A stretch of DNA of 64,000 nt from assembly GCF_002352765.1 (NCBI RefSeq), contig NZ_KZ293963.1, positions 3,312,559 through 3,376,558 on the forward strand, read 5' to 3'. Of the stretch, positions 8,014 through 15,383 are shown one piece after another. Under the pieces are notes generated by a model, which saw only the letters and a program-made list of their open reading frames with translations, was not told the DNA's origin and did no database searches. Numbering within the stretch: position 1 is the stretch's first letter; each line of letters begins with the position of its first letter. Origin of the DNA: Alteribacter populi. Its GTDB lineage: Bacteria; Bacillota; Bacilli; Bacillales; Salisediminibacteriaceae. The position numbers were made by a program, and so were the translations under genes.

Positions 8014-9009
8014 ATGAAAAGTAAGCCAACCATTAAGATAATTGCAACAGGTGGAACGATTGCGGGAGCTGGATCTTCAAGTACAACAACCACTGGCTAT
8101 AAACCTGGTGCCGTATCTATTGAAGAATTATTAGAGGTAACACCGAACTTAAGCGATTTTTCCAATATAGAAGTAGAACAGTTGTTTAATATTGACAGTG
8201 TGGATATGACAACAGAACGTCTATTGGCGTTGAGTAAATACGTAAATGAAACATTGTTAGATGAAGAAGTAGATGGCGTTGTAATCACACACGGAACAGA
8301 TACACTGGAAGAAACAGCATACTTTTTACATTTAGTAATTAAAAGCCATAAACCAGTCGTAATAGTTGGGTCAGTTAGACCAGCAACAGCAATCAGTGCA
8401 GACGGTCCGTTAAATCTCTATAATGGTGTGAAAGTGGCTTGTGAGCGCCAAGCACATGGCAAAGGTGTATTGGTTGTCCTAAATGACAGGGTTGGTTCTG
8501 CACGGTACATGGCGAAAATGGCTACTACAACGGTCGATTCGTTTAGAGCTCTTGAACAAGGTTATATAGGTGCGATTGTAGGAGGGGAAGTACACTTCTA
8601 TTATAAAGATATTACTAAGCTTCATACAATGGATTCAATTTTCGATGTAAACACCATTGTACAACTGCCGGAGGTTCCAATTATATATTCTCATCTAGGA
8701 GACGGTCGGTTTTTATATGACGCAGCCGTCCAGGTAGGTTCTAAAGGTATTATTGTGGCTACTGCTGGGGGTTATACCATATCTAAACAAGCAGAGCAGG
8801 GAATTCAAGATGCTTTGAAAAAAGGTGTTGTAATCATAAGGTCTTCACGATTAAGTACGGGAATTGTTAGCCGAACAAGTATGGATAATCAACAGCATTA
8901 TATAGCAGGTGAATCTTTGAATCCTCAGAAGGCACGGATTCTTCTTATGCTTGCATTAACTGTTACTAATGATAAAGATGAAATACAACAGTTTTTTCGT
9001 ACTTATTAA
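8014..9009 (+). CDS. L-asparaginase, type II-like
   Basis: 331 residues of the asparaginase/glutaminase family, hydrolysing asparagine to aspartate and ammonia. The first catalytic threonine is in IIATGGTIAG, the second motif is VITHGTDTLEETAYFL with the Thr-Asp-Lys triad completed by the downstream lysine, and KPVVIVGSVRPAT follows. No signal peptide is visible, so it should be cytoplasmic. An ATG at 7990 is in frame, but the ribosome site GGAGGGG lies after it and points to the ATG at 8014. It is the last gene of the regulator-RidA-PLP row, 82 bp after the PLP gene, and may feed aspartate to the same pathway. Confidence 0.88.
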   Translation: MKSKPTIKIIATGGTIAGAGSSSTTTTGYKPGAVSIEELLEVTPNLSDFSNIEVEQLFNIDSVDMTTERLLALSKYVNETLLDEEVDGVVITHGTDTLEETAYFLHLVIKSHKPVVIVGSVRPATAISADGPLNLYNGVKVACERQAHGKGVLVVLNDRVGSARYMAKMATTTVDSFRALEQGYIGAIVGGEVHFYYKDITKLHTMDSIFDVNTIVQLPEVPIIYSHLGDGRFLYDAAVQVGSKGIIVATAGGYTISKQAEQGIQDALKKGVVIIRSSRLSTGIVSRTSMDNQQHYIAGESLNPQKARILLMLALTVTNDKDEIQQFFRTY

Positions 9010-9419
9010 GGACTAATGATAATCTGGATATCTCGATTCCGAGTATTCATGAAACGGGGGCAATTGTTGTATAAGCTTTGATTACATTACATGAATACCC
9101 GATACTCCTTCAATTGGTAATATATATTGAAGAAACTCGAGTAATTAAGAATATGTTCCTTTGGGGCAGAAATGGGGCAGGATTTCGTAATTATTGCCCC
9201 GTTTCTATTTGGATTCATCAGATTTAATCCCCAAAGAGGAATTTGCTGGTATTACAACCTTACTTATAAAGTTTAATCATATGCACTCCAACAGCCTTCT
9301 AAGCTGTTGGTCTTTTTGTGACGGAATTTTAAACATTCATCAAGGAGAATGTGACTTTTAAAAGTCACAAGAAAAGTAACGAGGGATAAAATAATGTGAT
9401 GTGTATATAGGAGGTAACG
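9010..9419. other. Intergenic stretch with hairpins
   Basis: No gene is visible. It contains a hairpin with GGGGCA/TGCCCC arms (about 9174-9205), preceded by two GGGGCAG repeats. A CCAACAG/CTGTTGG terminator lies at 9288-9317, and a perfect 18-bp palindrome (GTGACTTTTAAAAGTCAC) at 9351-9368. Confidence 0.5.
9288..9317 (+). terminator. Rho-independent terminator
   Basis: CCAACAG and CTGTTGG form a 7-bp stem around CCTTCTAAG, followed by TCTTTTTG. Confidence 0.65.
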
Positions 9420-9935
9420 ATGAGTAAAAGTAAAATTATTATTAGTTTGTTAGTTATATCTCTTTTAGGAAATGTGTTGTTTTTCTATAAGTGGCAGCAG
9501 CAAGCGTCAATTATTGAGCAAAAACACATGGATTTTTTAGATGAAACGGTACATTTGAAAGCATTCAGTGTTGATGACCCTACTATATTTTCCCGTCAGA
9601 GGCTTGTGATGCTTGATAGGTTATCTAAAGCTACCTCAAGTATCTATTATGCCAATCAATTATATGAAGTTGATTCTCCAATAACACTGGAAGTTACCAA
9701 GACATTAAGGGATTTCGAAAGAATTTTAAATGAGAAGTACATACCAGTTGTGGAGAAAATAATTCAATCTGATGAACCCATTTCTAAAGAGGATGAACAG
9801 ATGCTATTGCAGTTAGGTAACCATTATGAAAAAGCTGGTTTTCCAGAAAGTAAAAAAGTAAGTACAATTGGATTGGACACTTATATGAAATCTGTTAACA
9901 AGTTTATTGAACTTGAAAAAGAGGCTAAGAGCTAA
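9420..9935 (+). CDS. Small membrane-anchored protein of unknown function
   Basis: 171 residues with one N-terminal membrane segment (residues about 5-24, IIISLLVISLLGNVLFFY) and a hydrophilic, probably helical remainder outside the membrane (QASIIEQKHMDFLDETVHL, charged pairs to the end). I do not recognise the family. It has a very good ribosome site (TAGGAGGTAACG) and sits alone at the right end of the first groEL-associated unit, behind an 18-bp palindrome. It has no lipobox and no catalytic motif. It is probably real because start signal, length and composition are coherent. Confidence 0.7.
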   Translation: MSKSKIIISLLVISLLGNVLFFYKWQQQASIIEQKHMDFLDETVHLKAFSVDDPTIFSRQRLVMLDRLSKATSSIYYANQLYEVDSPITLEVTKTLRDFERILNEKYIPVVEKIIQSDEPISKEDEQMLLQLGNHYEKAGFPESKKVSTIGLDTYMKSVNKFIELEKEAKS

Positions 9936-10159
9936 AAATCATCCACAACGATTACCAGTAATGGGTGTTACAATACATCTTGTGACTTTTTAAAAGGAGC
10001 ATCTGACTTGTGAGGAGGTTTTAGAACCTCACAGAAAACCTCACGAATCGGAAAAGTTTACCGAAACAACACGAACTTATGTTCTATTTTTGGTTGCGTG
10101 GTTAAATCGAATTAAGGAATATTCAAGGGGCTAGAAAGTGAGGAAAAGTTTTTTCAAGT

Positions 10160-10175
10160 ATGGGCGGCATGATGT
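10160..10175 (+). repeat. att core repeat, copy 2
   Basis: atgggcggcatgatgt is identical to 741-756 and is followed by TGATAGCGCCC, a sequence akin to the DNA behind copy 1. It marks the junction between unit 1 and unit 2. Confidence 0.8.
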
Positions 10176-10217
10176 GATAGCGCCCAAAGCCCTTTCATCA
10201 GAGGGTTTGAGAACAAA

Positions 10218-10236
10218 TTGACTGGATTTTGACTGG
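10218..10236 (+). repeat. Paired TTGACTGG repeats, arm-type site candidate
   Basis: TTGACTGG occurs at 10218-10225 and 10229-10236, in 11-bp phase. The same motif pair lies at 12511-12529, inside the other end of unit 2. It differs from the TGACATAC pair of unit 1, which suggests a different integrase. Confidence 0.5.
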
Positions 10237-10262
10237 TTTTTAATATCTTCAACTAAATTTAC

Positions 10263-10298
10263 AAGCCTCTCAAGAGTTTATAAACTCTTGAGAGGCTT
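10263..10298. terminator. 36-bp perfect palindrome, bidirectional terminator
   Basis: AAGCCTCTCAAGAGTTTA is followed directly by its exact reverse complement and then by TTTC. It ends the minus-strand dehydrogenase gene. Its position relative to the att core matches the terminator at the integrase end in unit 1, and in one minus frame it reads as a short integrase-like C-terminus (LLRGL), so it may be all that is left of a second integrase. Confidence 0.7.
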
Positions 10299-10390
10299 TT
10301 CATTTATTCTAAAAAATAGACCCGAATTCTAAAATATTCGAATTGGGGTCTGTAATCATATAGTGATCTTATTGTTAATTATCCACGTGG

Positions 10391-11170
10391 TTACCTGTAT
10401 ATTATGCCACCGTCAGTTAAAATCGCCTGTCCAGTAATATAATCTGCATCTTCAGAAGCCAGGAATGCTACTAAGTTTGCAACATCTTCTGGCTTTTGTG
10501 TACGACCTAATGAGATGGAAGAAGAATATTGTTCTAATGCTTCACCTTTTTTAGTGCCTATTACGTCCATGAATTTTTCGTCTAAACGATCCCACATACC
10601 TGTTGCTGCAATTCCAGGACAATAAGCATTAACTGTAATGTTATCTTTCGCTAACTCTTTAGAAGCAACTTGTGTCAATCCGCGAACCGCAAATTTAGAA
10701 GCACTATACGTAGTTAAGAAGTCAAATCCTTCATGACCTGCAATGCTCGAGGCATTGATAATCGTACCACCGTGCCCTTGTTCTTTTAATTGCTTTGCAG
10801 CGGCTTGAATACCAAATAATACACCTTTAACATTTACATCTAGTACAAAATCAACGTTTTTGGGATCTATTTTTTCAATTTGTTCAACTTCACCTTCGAC
10901 ACCAGCGTTATTAATGTATACATCTAATTTTCCGAATTTTTCCACTGTATGTTGTACTAAGGAATTATGGTCTTCTGGATTCGTCACGTCTGCAACTAAG
11001 GCACTTACTTCGTATTCTTTACCTTTAAATTCTTCAAATGTTTCATTTAAAACTTCTTCATTAATATCACTTAATACAACTTTGTAGCCCTGTGAGCCTA
11101 ATTTTTCTGCAATCCCTTTACCTAACCCTTGTGCTGAGCCGGTAATTACTGCAACTCTATCTAACGACAT
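10391..11170 (-). CDS. Short-chain dehydrogenase, acetoin/diacetyl reductase type
   Basis: 259 residues of the classical SDR family. The NAD(P) motif TGSAQGLGKG is at the N-terminus, NNAGVEG near residue 90, catalytic Ser in INASSIAG, and the Tyr-x-x-x-Lys pair in TYSASK. Overall pattern (DINEEVLNET, ISLGRTQKPEDVA) resembles BudC-type (S)-acetoin / meso-butanediol dehydrogenases, which interconvert diacetyl, acetoin and 2,3-butanediol in the cytoplasm. An in-frame GTG lies at 11182 but overlaps the ribosome site AGGTGG, so the ATG at 11170 is chosen. The gene is alone within unit 2 and ends at the 36-bp palindrome. Exact substrate is not certain. Confidence 0.85.
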   Translation of the reverse strand: MSLDRVAVITGSAQGLGKGIAEKLGSQGYKVVLSDINEEVLNETFEEFKGKEYEVSALVADVTNPEDHNSLVQHTVEKFGKLDVYINNAGVEGEVEQIEKIDPKNVDFVLDVNVKGVLFGIQAAAKQLKEQGHGGTIINASSIAGHEGFDFLTTYSASKFAVRGLTQVASKELAKDNITVNAYCPGIAATGMWDRLDEKFMDVIGTKKGEALEQYSSSISLGRTQKPEDVANLVAFLASEDADYITGQAILTDGGIIYR

Positions 11171-11500
11171 GTGTATAACCACCTATTAAGATTTTTGTAT
11201 TCATTCTAGTTCTACCCATGATGTGGTTTTCTAAACTTTCAAATCTGCAAGAGCTTACCCATTTCGGCACTTGACCCCTAGCACGGTAATGCTTTAACGC
11301 AGCGCAATGGGGGCCAGGCACTCTGGCCTTCGAATAAATGAAGTTGTGCATCTTATTTGGTATTATCTCGAAATCAAGTTTTTCATATAAGGGCAGGTTA
11401 GTTGAAGGCACAGTTTCGAGATAACGATCGTTTTTTGAAACTATATCATTACTGTTTCGTAGATTAAGTAAGGTACTACAAACGATGGGAAGGTGATAAT
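11171..11500. other. Intergenic stretch with palindromic repeats
   Basis: An 84-codon minus-strand frame here is not supported. The stretch around 11268-11330 (TGACCCC ... GGGGGCCAGGCAC) looks REP-like, and 11363-11424 is palindromic repeat copy C. Confidence 0.45.
11363..11424. repeat. 62-bp imperfect palindromic repeat, copy C
   Basis: It starts TTATCTCGAAA and ends TTTCGAGATAA (exact reverse complement), with ATAAGGGCAG in the loop as in copy B. Confidence 0.6.
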
Positions 11501-11793
11501 TTGCATTCTGAAAATACTATCATAAATCACTTTGAAGCATATAAAGAAGCTTTATTTCAAGAAATAACGGATGAACTGATTATGAAATATTTTGAACTAA
11601 CCTCCAACCCCTCCATAGAGGAAATGGCTCAAATAAAGACTCAGAGATGGAGCCTTTCACGCAGTTGATTTCTTTTCAAAGAATGGCCGCCAAAATAATC
11701 TGGGATATTTATTTGATGAGTCTCCCACCAACAGTGGATGACGGTTTTGACTTTTGGAAAAAAATCATTTGTAGGAAATCACCAAATATCTAA
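11501..11793 (+). pseudogene. Small frameshifted gene of unknown family
   Basis: A TTG at 11501 behind a good GGGAAGGTG ribosome site opens a 55-codon frame (NHFEAYKEALFQEITDELI) that stops at 11668. The adjacent frame continues to 11793 (SFQRMAAKIIWDIYLMSLPP, DDGFDFWKK). Together they would make about 95 residues, largely helical. The first part recalls the HF..KEALF stretch of TetR-family regulators, but the DNA-binding part is missing, so the family is not established. The two parts are taken as one gene broken by a frameshift between about 11630 and 11668. Confidence 0.4.
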
Positions 11794-11858
11794 GGAACTG
11801 ATGTAAACTTGCTAATAAAAAAGGCAGTTAGAATCAAATTTAAAGGAGGGGGAGTAAA

Positions 11859-12419
11859 ATGGTAGATTTAAGTGAAAAACCAGTTATCGTCGGAGATAAA
11901 ATTATTCTAAGACCTTTTAAACAGGATGACTTTCCTTATATAGAGGAATGTTTAAAGGATCCCGAAGTCATCAAACTGACCGGAAGCACCTCGGAATTCG
12001 ACAGGGAGGCCGTTTACCATTGGTACAGTACTAGAAATGAGCAGGCTGACCGCTTAGATCTTGCGATTGTAGATTCCTCCCAGGAGATCGTAGTGGGGGA
12101 AGTGGTCATCAATTTATACGACGAGAAGCGCCACAGTATGAATTTTAGAATACTTATCGGACCCAGAGGGAGAAACCGCGGGTTGGGAACTGAGGCAACC
12201 CGGCGTATCATTGATTACATCTTTAAAAATACAACACTTCATCAAATAACTTTGAGTGTGTATGACTTCAACCCGATAGCGAAGAATGTTTATAAAAAGG
12301 CAGGGTTCGTTGTAGAAAGTATCGAAGAAAATGAGCTGGAGTTCGAGGGAGAGTGGATTGATTCCATCAATATGAAATTAACAAGAGAAGAATGGCTGCT
12401 TATATACACTGTTCGATAA
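11859..12419 (+). CDS. GNAT-family N-acetyltransferase (RimJ/RimL-like)
   Basis: 186 residues of the GNAT fold, using acetyl-CoA to acetylate an amine. It starts with IILRPFKQDDFPYIEECLKDPEV, typical of the Acetyltransf_3 (RimJ/RimL/SpeG) subgroup. The acetyl-CoA loop is around GPRGRNRGLGTEATR near residue 105, then YDFNPIAKNVYKKAGF. The ribosome site AAAGGAGGGGG is very strong. It is the last gene in unit 2, with its own terminator hairpin at 12423-12460. The substrate is unknown; related proteins modify ribosomal proteins, polyamines or antibiotics. Confidence 0.82.
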   Translation: MVDLSEKPVIVGDKIILRPFKQDDFPYIEECLKDPEVIKLTGSTSEFDREAVYHWYSTRNEQADRLDLAIVDSSQEIVVGEVVINLYDEKRHSMNFRILIGPRGRNRGLGTEATRRIIDYIFKNTTLHQITLSVYDFNPIAKNVYKKAGFVVESIEENELEFEGEWIDSINMKLTREEWLLIYTVR

Positions 12420-12422
12420 AAT

Positions 12423-12460
12423 AGAAGCGGGTGCATAGTAGGAAAGCACCCGCGACTTCT
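12423..12460 (+). terminator. Rho-independent terminator
   Basis: AGAAGCGGGTGC pairs with GCACCCGCGACTTCT, followed by AATTATTTTT, directly behind the acetyltransferase gene. Confidence 0.75.
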
Positions 12461-12510
12461 AATTATTTTTTTCTCTTTGATTTTTTCATGAAACCTAGGA
12501 GATGTTTTTG

Positions 12511-12529
12511 TGACTGGATTATGACTGGA
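12511..12529 (+). repeat. Paired TGACTGGA repeats, arm-type site candidate
   Basis: TGACTGGA at 12511-12518 and 12522-12529, in 11-bp phase, about 116 bp inside the right att core of unit 2. It matches the pair near the left core at 10218-10236. Confidence 0.5.
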
Positions 12530-12644
12530 TATTGTTGATAAAGTAATAAAACTTATTGTGGTTAATAAATTTATTTGTTAACGGAAGCCTTGTAATATTA
12601 GGGTTCCGCGCATCTTATTATTGTCCTATTAATTAGCCGAGTGA

Positions 12645-12660
12645 ATGGGCGGCATGATGT
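12645..12660 (+). repeat. attR-like core repeat, copy 3
   Basis: atgggcggcatgatgt, identical to the groEL 3' end, followed by TAA and an AAGGCT-ata-AGCCTT hairpin that was probably the original downstream sequence of groEL before integration. Confidence 0.8.
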
Positions 12661-12747
12661 AAGGCTATAAGCCTTCATCTTGAGAAATAGTTAAGGCTAT
12701 TTTTCACCCTTTCTGAGAACCAGTTATGTAAATAATTTATATCAGTA

Positions 12748-12791
12748 GCAATAATAACCACTTCCTATAAAAATTAGGGAGTGGTTTTTTG
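12748..12791 (+). terminator. Rho-independent terminator
   Basis: ACCACTTCCTA and TAGGGAGTGGT form a stem and are followed by TTTTTTG. Confidence 0.65.
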
Positions 12792-13000
12792 TGTTGTTAA
12801 AATTTGCGTATCAAAAATATGGTCAAAACTTTGAGCCAATAAATAGTGATAATGATTTTTTGAAACCATAGCCAAACTTAGACAGAGCGGTGTTGAGACG
12901 ATTTTGCCTTGAACTTAACAAGCTGATGACAACAAAAAGTGGGGTTGAATTTGTATCGATGTATTGACAAAAAAAAGTAGCGCATGTACTTTAATGTTAT

Positions 13001-13019
13001 GGTAATGATAATCATTTTC
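13001..13019. promoter_or_regulatory. Fur box 1
   Basis: GGTAATGATAATCATTTTC matches the classical 19-bp Fur box at 17 positions. It lies just behind a promoter with TTGACA at 12964-12969 and a weak -10 17 bp later. Confidence 0.75.
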
Positions 13020-13087
13020 AATTATAATATTAATTATTAATAAATCTATGTTTCGAGGCAACTCGAAATTTTTTTAGCGTTATTATT

Positions 13088-13106
13088 GAGAATGATTATC
13101 ATTTGT
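13088..13106. promoter_or_regulatory. Fur box 2
   Basis: GAGAATGATTATCATTTGT contains the palindromic core AATGATTATCATT of Fur sites, about 100 bp before the siderophore-binding protein fragment. Confidence 0.75.
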
Positions 13107-13206
13107 GAAAGGGGAGATAAAAAGGAGGGGAATCAAGGTAATTTATCTATATTGTAATTACATATAGAAAAAACGTAATTCAATAAAAAAAGAGAGAGGG
13201 AAACAA

Positions 13207-13518
13207 ATGTTTAAATCTAAAAAATCTCTATATATAATTACAGCAATTCTATTGTTAATGGCATTCGCTGTTATGCAAATGAGCCAGCAGATACAGGAGG
13301 GCAATCGGAAGATAACACGGCTGGAAACAACGAAAATGATAACGATAACATTGATGAAAATAATACAACAAATGAAAGTATGCGAGTAGTTAATCACACT
13401 TTAGGTGAAACGGAAATGGAGGAGAAGCCAGAAAGAATTGTGACCTTATATCAAGGAGCAACAGATGTTGCTGTTGCTTTAGGAGTGAGGCCAGTAGGTA
13501 TAGTTGAGTCACAAACGT
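13207..13518 (+). pseudogene. Iron-siderophore binding lipoprotein, N-terminal fragment
   Basis: The frame from the ATG at 13207 encodes a signal peptide (KSLYIITAILLLMAFA) and then shifts. A neighbouring frame, joined near 13270, continues as ANEPADTGGQSEDN and then VVNHTLGETEMEEKPERIV, TLYQGATDVAVALGVRPVGI, the start of a FecB/YfiY-type periplasmic-binding domain. It breaks off near 13517, where sequence of an ABC ATPase begins. So a frameshift at the lipobox and a deletion both inactivate the gene. Two Fur boxes upstream fit iron-repressed uptake. Confidence 0.8.
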
Positions 13519-14190
13519 ATATCCATTCTCCCCCAAGGCCCTACTGCTCCCGAGGGATTGACAGTGAACCAATTAGTACGACAGGGAAGATATCCTCATC
13601 AAAGCTGGTTAAAACAATGGTCTAAAGAAGATGAACGAATGGTTCAGCTAGCACTTGAATCAACTAATATGCAGTCATTCTCAGGTCATGCTGTAGAGGC
13701 TTTGTCAGGAGGTCAGCGACAAAGGGCGTGGATTGCCATGGTATTGGCTCAAGCAACAAATACCATTTTATTGGATGAACCGACAACCTATTTAGATTTA
13801 TCTCATCAAGTTGAAATCTTAGACTTACTTTTTGACTTAAATAAAAAAGAACAGCGTACGATTGTGATGGTTCTACACGATTTGAATTTAGCTTGTCGTT
13901 ACGCAGACTATATTGTCGCCGTTCATAATAAAAATATTTTTTCAGAAGGAAAGCCCGAAGATATCGTTACCTGTGAGATGGTTCATCACGTATTCGGCAT
14001 GAAGTGTCAGATTGGGTGTGATCCCATTTTTGGTACGCCATTATGCATCCCTTATGGACAAGGGAGGAGAATAAAAGATGAAAATCAAGACATGGCCATC
14101 GTTTGTGAAGTGGGACATGGGGACAGGTCCCGTGTCCCGAGTGTTCTTGAACCTGGAGTCCCTAAGTGTATAATGATAACTTCGCCTTAA
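13504..14190 (+). pseudogene. Iron-siderophore ABC transporter ATPase (FecE/FhuC type), 5'-truncated
   Basis: The frame starts inside the fusion junction (TTG at 13504) and carries the C-terminal two thirds of an iron-siderophore ABC ATPase: ILPQGPTAPEGLTV (Q-loop region), signature LSGGQRQRAWIA, Walker B ILLDEPTTYLDL, and H-loop VMVLHDLN. Walker A and the first 80 or so residues are missing. The deletion removed the rest of the binding protein, presumably the permease genes, and the ATPase N-terminus. The last 30 or so codons run into a REP-like palindrome (14112-14138), so the natural C-terminus is probably also altered. It cannot bind ATP normally. Confidence 0.85.
14112..14138. repeat. 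REP-like 27-bp palindrome, copy 1
   Basis: It begins GGGACATGGGGACAGG and ends TCCCGTGTCCC. The copy at 17183-17209 is its reverse complement with one mismatch. Both resemble the widespread GGGACAGGTCCCGTGTCCC repeats of Firmicutes. Confidence 0.65.
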
Positions 14191-14608
14191 ACCGCTGAAT
14201 GAATATTGCCACCGAGTAGATCCATCTTTGCCATGTTTTTATGCCACTAATGACATAATTTTGACCCACCTCTGCCATATGAGGACCACCTGTAAACGTT
14301 AAACTAGAATCAAATAAAACTGGACAGATTTCCTCAGATAAGAAAGATAAAATTCAGAGATGTCTGGCGCAAGCGGACTCCTCGCTTGAGTCTTAAGCTT
14401 GTCGGGGATGAACAAGGCGCCCCGTGCTTTTCTTAAGAACTATAGTATCATTTCCATTATCTATCATATTAATTATCGGTCTTGTCGTTTAGTAAATAGT
14501 TAAGGATCGTAAATCGAAACATTCGGAAAGGCTAAGTAAGGATAATCCTGCTTAGCCTTTTTGTCATGTTATGGTAGAATCGTGTTACCAATACTTATAG
14601 GAGAACTG
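14191..14608. other. Intergenic stretch with repeat remnants
   Basis: No gene is visible. Four TGCCA units at 14206-14277 (TTGCCA, TTGCCA, ATGCCA, CTGCCA) near TTTTGACCCACC recall multiple terminal repeats of an IS21-like element. The sequence around 14365-14440 (GCGCAAGCGGACTCC, GTCGGGGATGAACAAGGCGC) resembles a dispersed Bacillaceae repeat. A terminator lies at 14527-14562. Confidence 0.4.
14527..14562. terminator. Rho-independent terminator
   Basis: AAAGGCTAAG and CTTAGCCTTT flank GATAATCC-type loop sequence, followed by TTTTTG. Confidence 0.65.
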
Positions 14609-15223
14609 ATGTGTATGGCGCCTTTAAATGATGATCAATTAGAAAATATCCGAAATCAACGTAAGATACAAATTATGCGAGCTGCTATTAAAGTGTTTGC
14701 AACAAATGGCTTTAAACTAACAAAGATTAGTTTAATTGCGAAGGAAGCGGGAATTAGCCATGGCTTAGTTTATCATTATTTCAAATCAAAGGAAGAAGTG
14801 TTATATGAAAGCCTCGAATGGGCTATAGAATTAAATGAAACGCGTAAATTTCTTAACGAGCTTTCTGAAATGGCATTATCCCCATTAGAAAAAATACGTA
14901 AATTTACGAAGTTTGCCCTTTCATCAAGCAAGTCTGAAAGCAGTGATATATTTCGAATTATCCAGCACTTAGAACGTACGGAAGGTGTTCCCAGCCATAT
15001 ACTTGAATTTACGAAAAACGTCGGAATGATGTATGTTGAATTTTTTATTCCTATTTTTATAGAAGGACAAGAAGCTGGTGAAATTATCCAAGAAGATCCT
15101 GAAGAGCTAGTTGGACTGTTTCTAACCATTATTTCTGGAGTGATAGCAGATGATCCAGATTATTGGCATGAAAATATGGATCGTAAAATCGCCATTTTCT
15201 TGAGAATGATTACGAAACGTTAA
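14609..15223 (+). CDS. TetR/AcrR-family transcriptional regulator
   Basis: 204 residues. The N-terminal TetR helix-turn-helix is clear: RAAIKVFATNGFKLTKISLI, then EAGISHGLVYHYFKSKEEVL. The C-terminal ligand domain is variable. A longer frame opens at 14561, but it overlaps a terminator, and the ribosome site TAGGAG points to the ATG at 14609 (another ATG follows at 14615). It is followed by its own terminator and then by an ABC exporter pair whose promoter holds two dyads with ATTGACT/AGTCAAT arms. It most likely represses that exporter and is relieved by a drug-like ligand. Confidence 0.88.
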   Translation: MCMAPLNDDQLENIRNQRKIQIMRAAIKVFATNGFKLTKISLIAKEAGISHGLVYHYFKSKEEVLYESLEWAIELNETRKFLNELSEMALSPLEKIRKFTKFALSSSKSESSDIFRIIQHLERTEGVPSHILEFTKNVGMMYVEFFIPIFIEGQEAGEIIQEDPEELVGLFLTIISGVIADDPDYWHENMDRKIAIFLRMITKR

Positions 15224-15235
15224 TCCAGTTCTTAA

Positions 15236-15285
15236 GTCCCCCTCGATTTGATCAGAAAAATTCCTGATTGACAAAAGAGGGGGTT
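15236..15285. terminator. Rho-independent terminator
   Basis: CCCCCTC pairs with GAGGGGG, and the loop region contains a second stem (ATCAG ... CTGAT). TTCATT follows. Confidence 0.6.
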
Positions 15286-15299
15286 CATTATAACCTTTT

Positions 15300-15366
15300 A
15301 TTGACTGGTTTAATCAATCAAAAATCAGTCAATATTTTTAGTTTGAAATTGACTGATTAAGTCAAT
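15300..15366 (+). promoter_or_regulatory. Two TetR-type operator dyads before the ABC exporter
   Basis: ATTGACT ... AGTCAAT arms enclose 15300-15333, and ATTGACT-gatta-AGTCAAT is a compact perfect dyad at 15348-15366, ending 17 bp before the ATG. The arms are identical in both, as expected for binding sites of one regulator, most likely the TetR protein upstream. Confidence 0.65.
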
Positions 15367-15383
15367 CGAAAAGGAGTGGTGAA

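Larger units (their letters stand above)
9936..10390. other. Junction region between the two integrated units
   Basis: No gene is visible. It holds a hairpin (GAGGTTTTAGAACCTC near 10015), the second att core (10160-10175), arm-type repeats (10218-10236) and a 36-bp perfect palindrome acting as terminator (10263-10298). Confidence 0.6.
12661..13206. other. Intergenic stretch: groEL downstream flank and Fur-controlled promoter
   Basis: No gene is visible. It holds the probable former groEL downstream hairpin (12661-12675), a terminator (12748-12791), a TTGACA -35 (12964-12969) and two Fur boxes. Confidence 0.5.

Noticed and set aside
9170..9205. GGGGCAG direct repeats as attachment-site arms
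   Set aside because: No core repeat lies nearby, and the sequence is explained as a GGGGCA/TGCCCC hairpin after the asparaginase gene.
11157..11411. 84-codon minus-strand frame upstream of the dehydrogenase
   Set aside because: It overlaps the dehydrogenase start and repeat sequence, has no ribosome site, and its composition looks random.
12849..12867. Third Fur box (GATAATGATTTTTTG)
   Set aside because: Only the left half fits; the right half lacks ATCATTATC.
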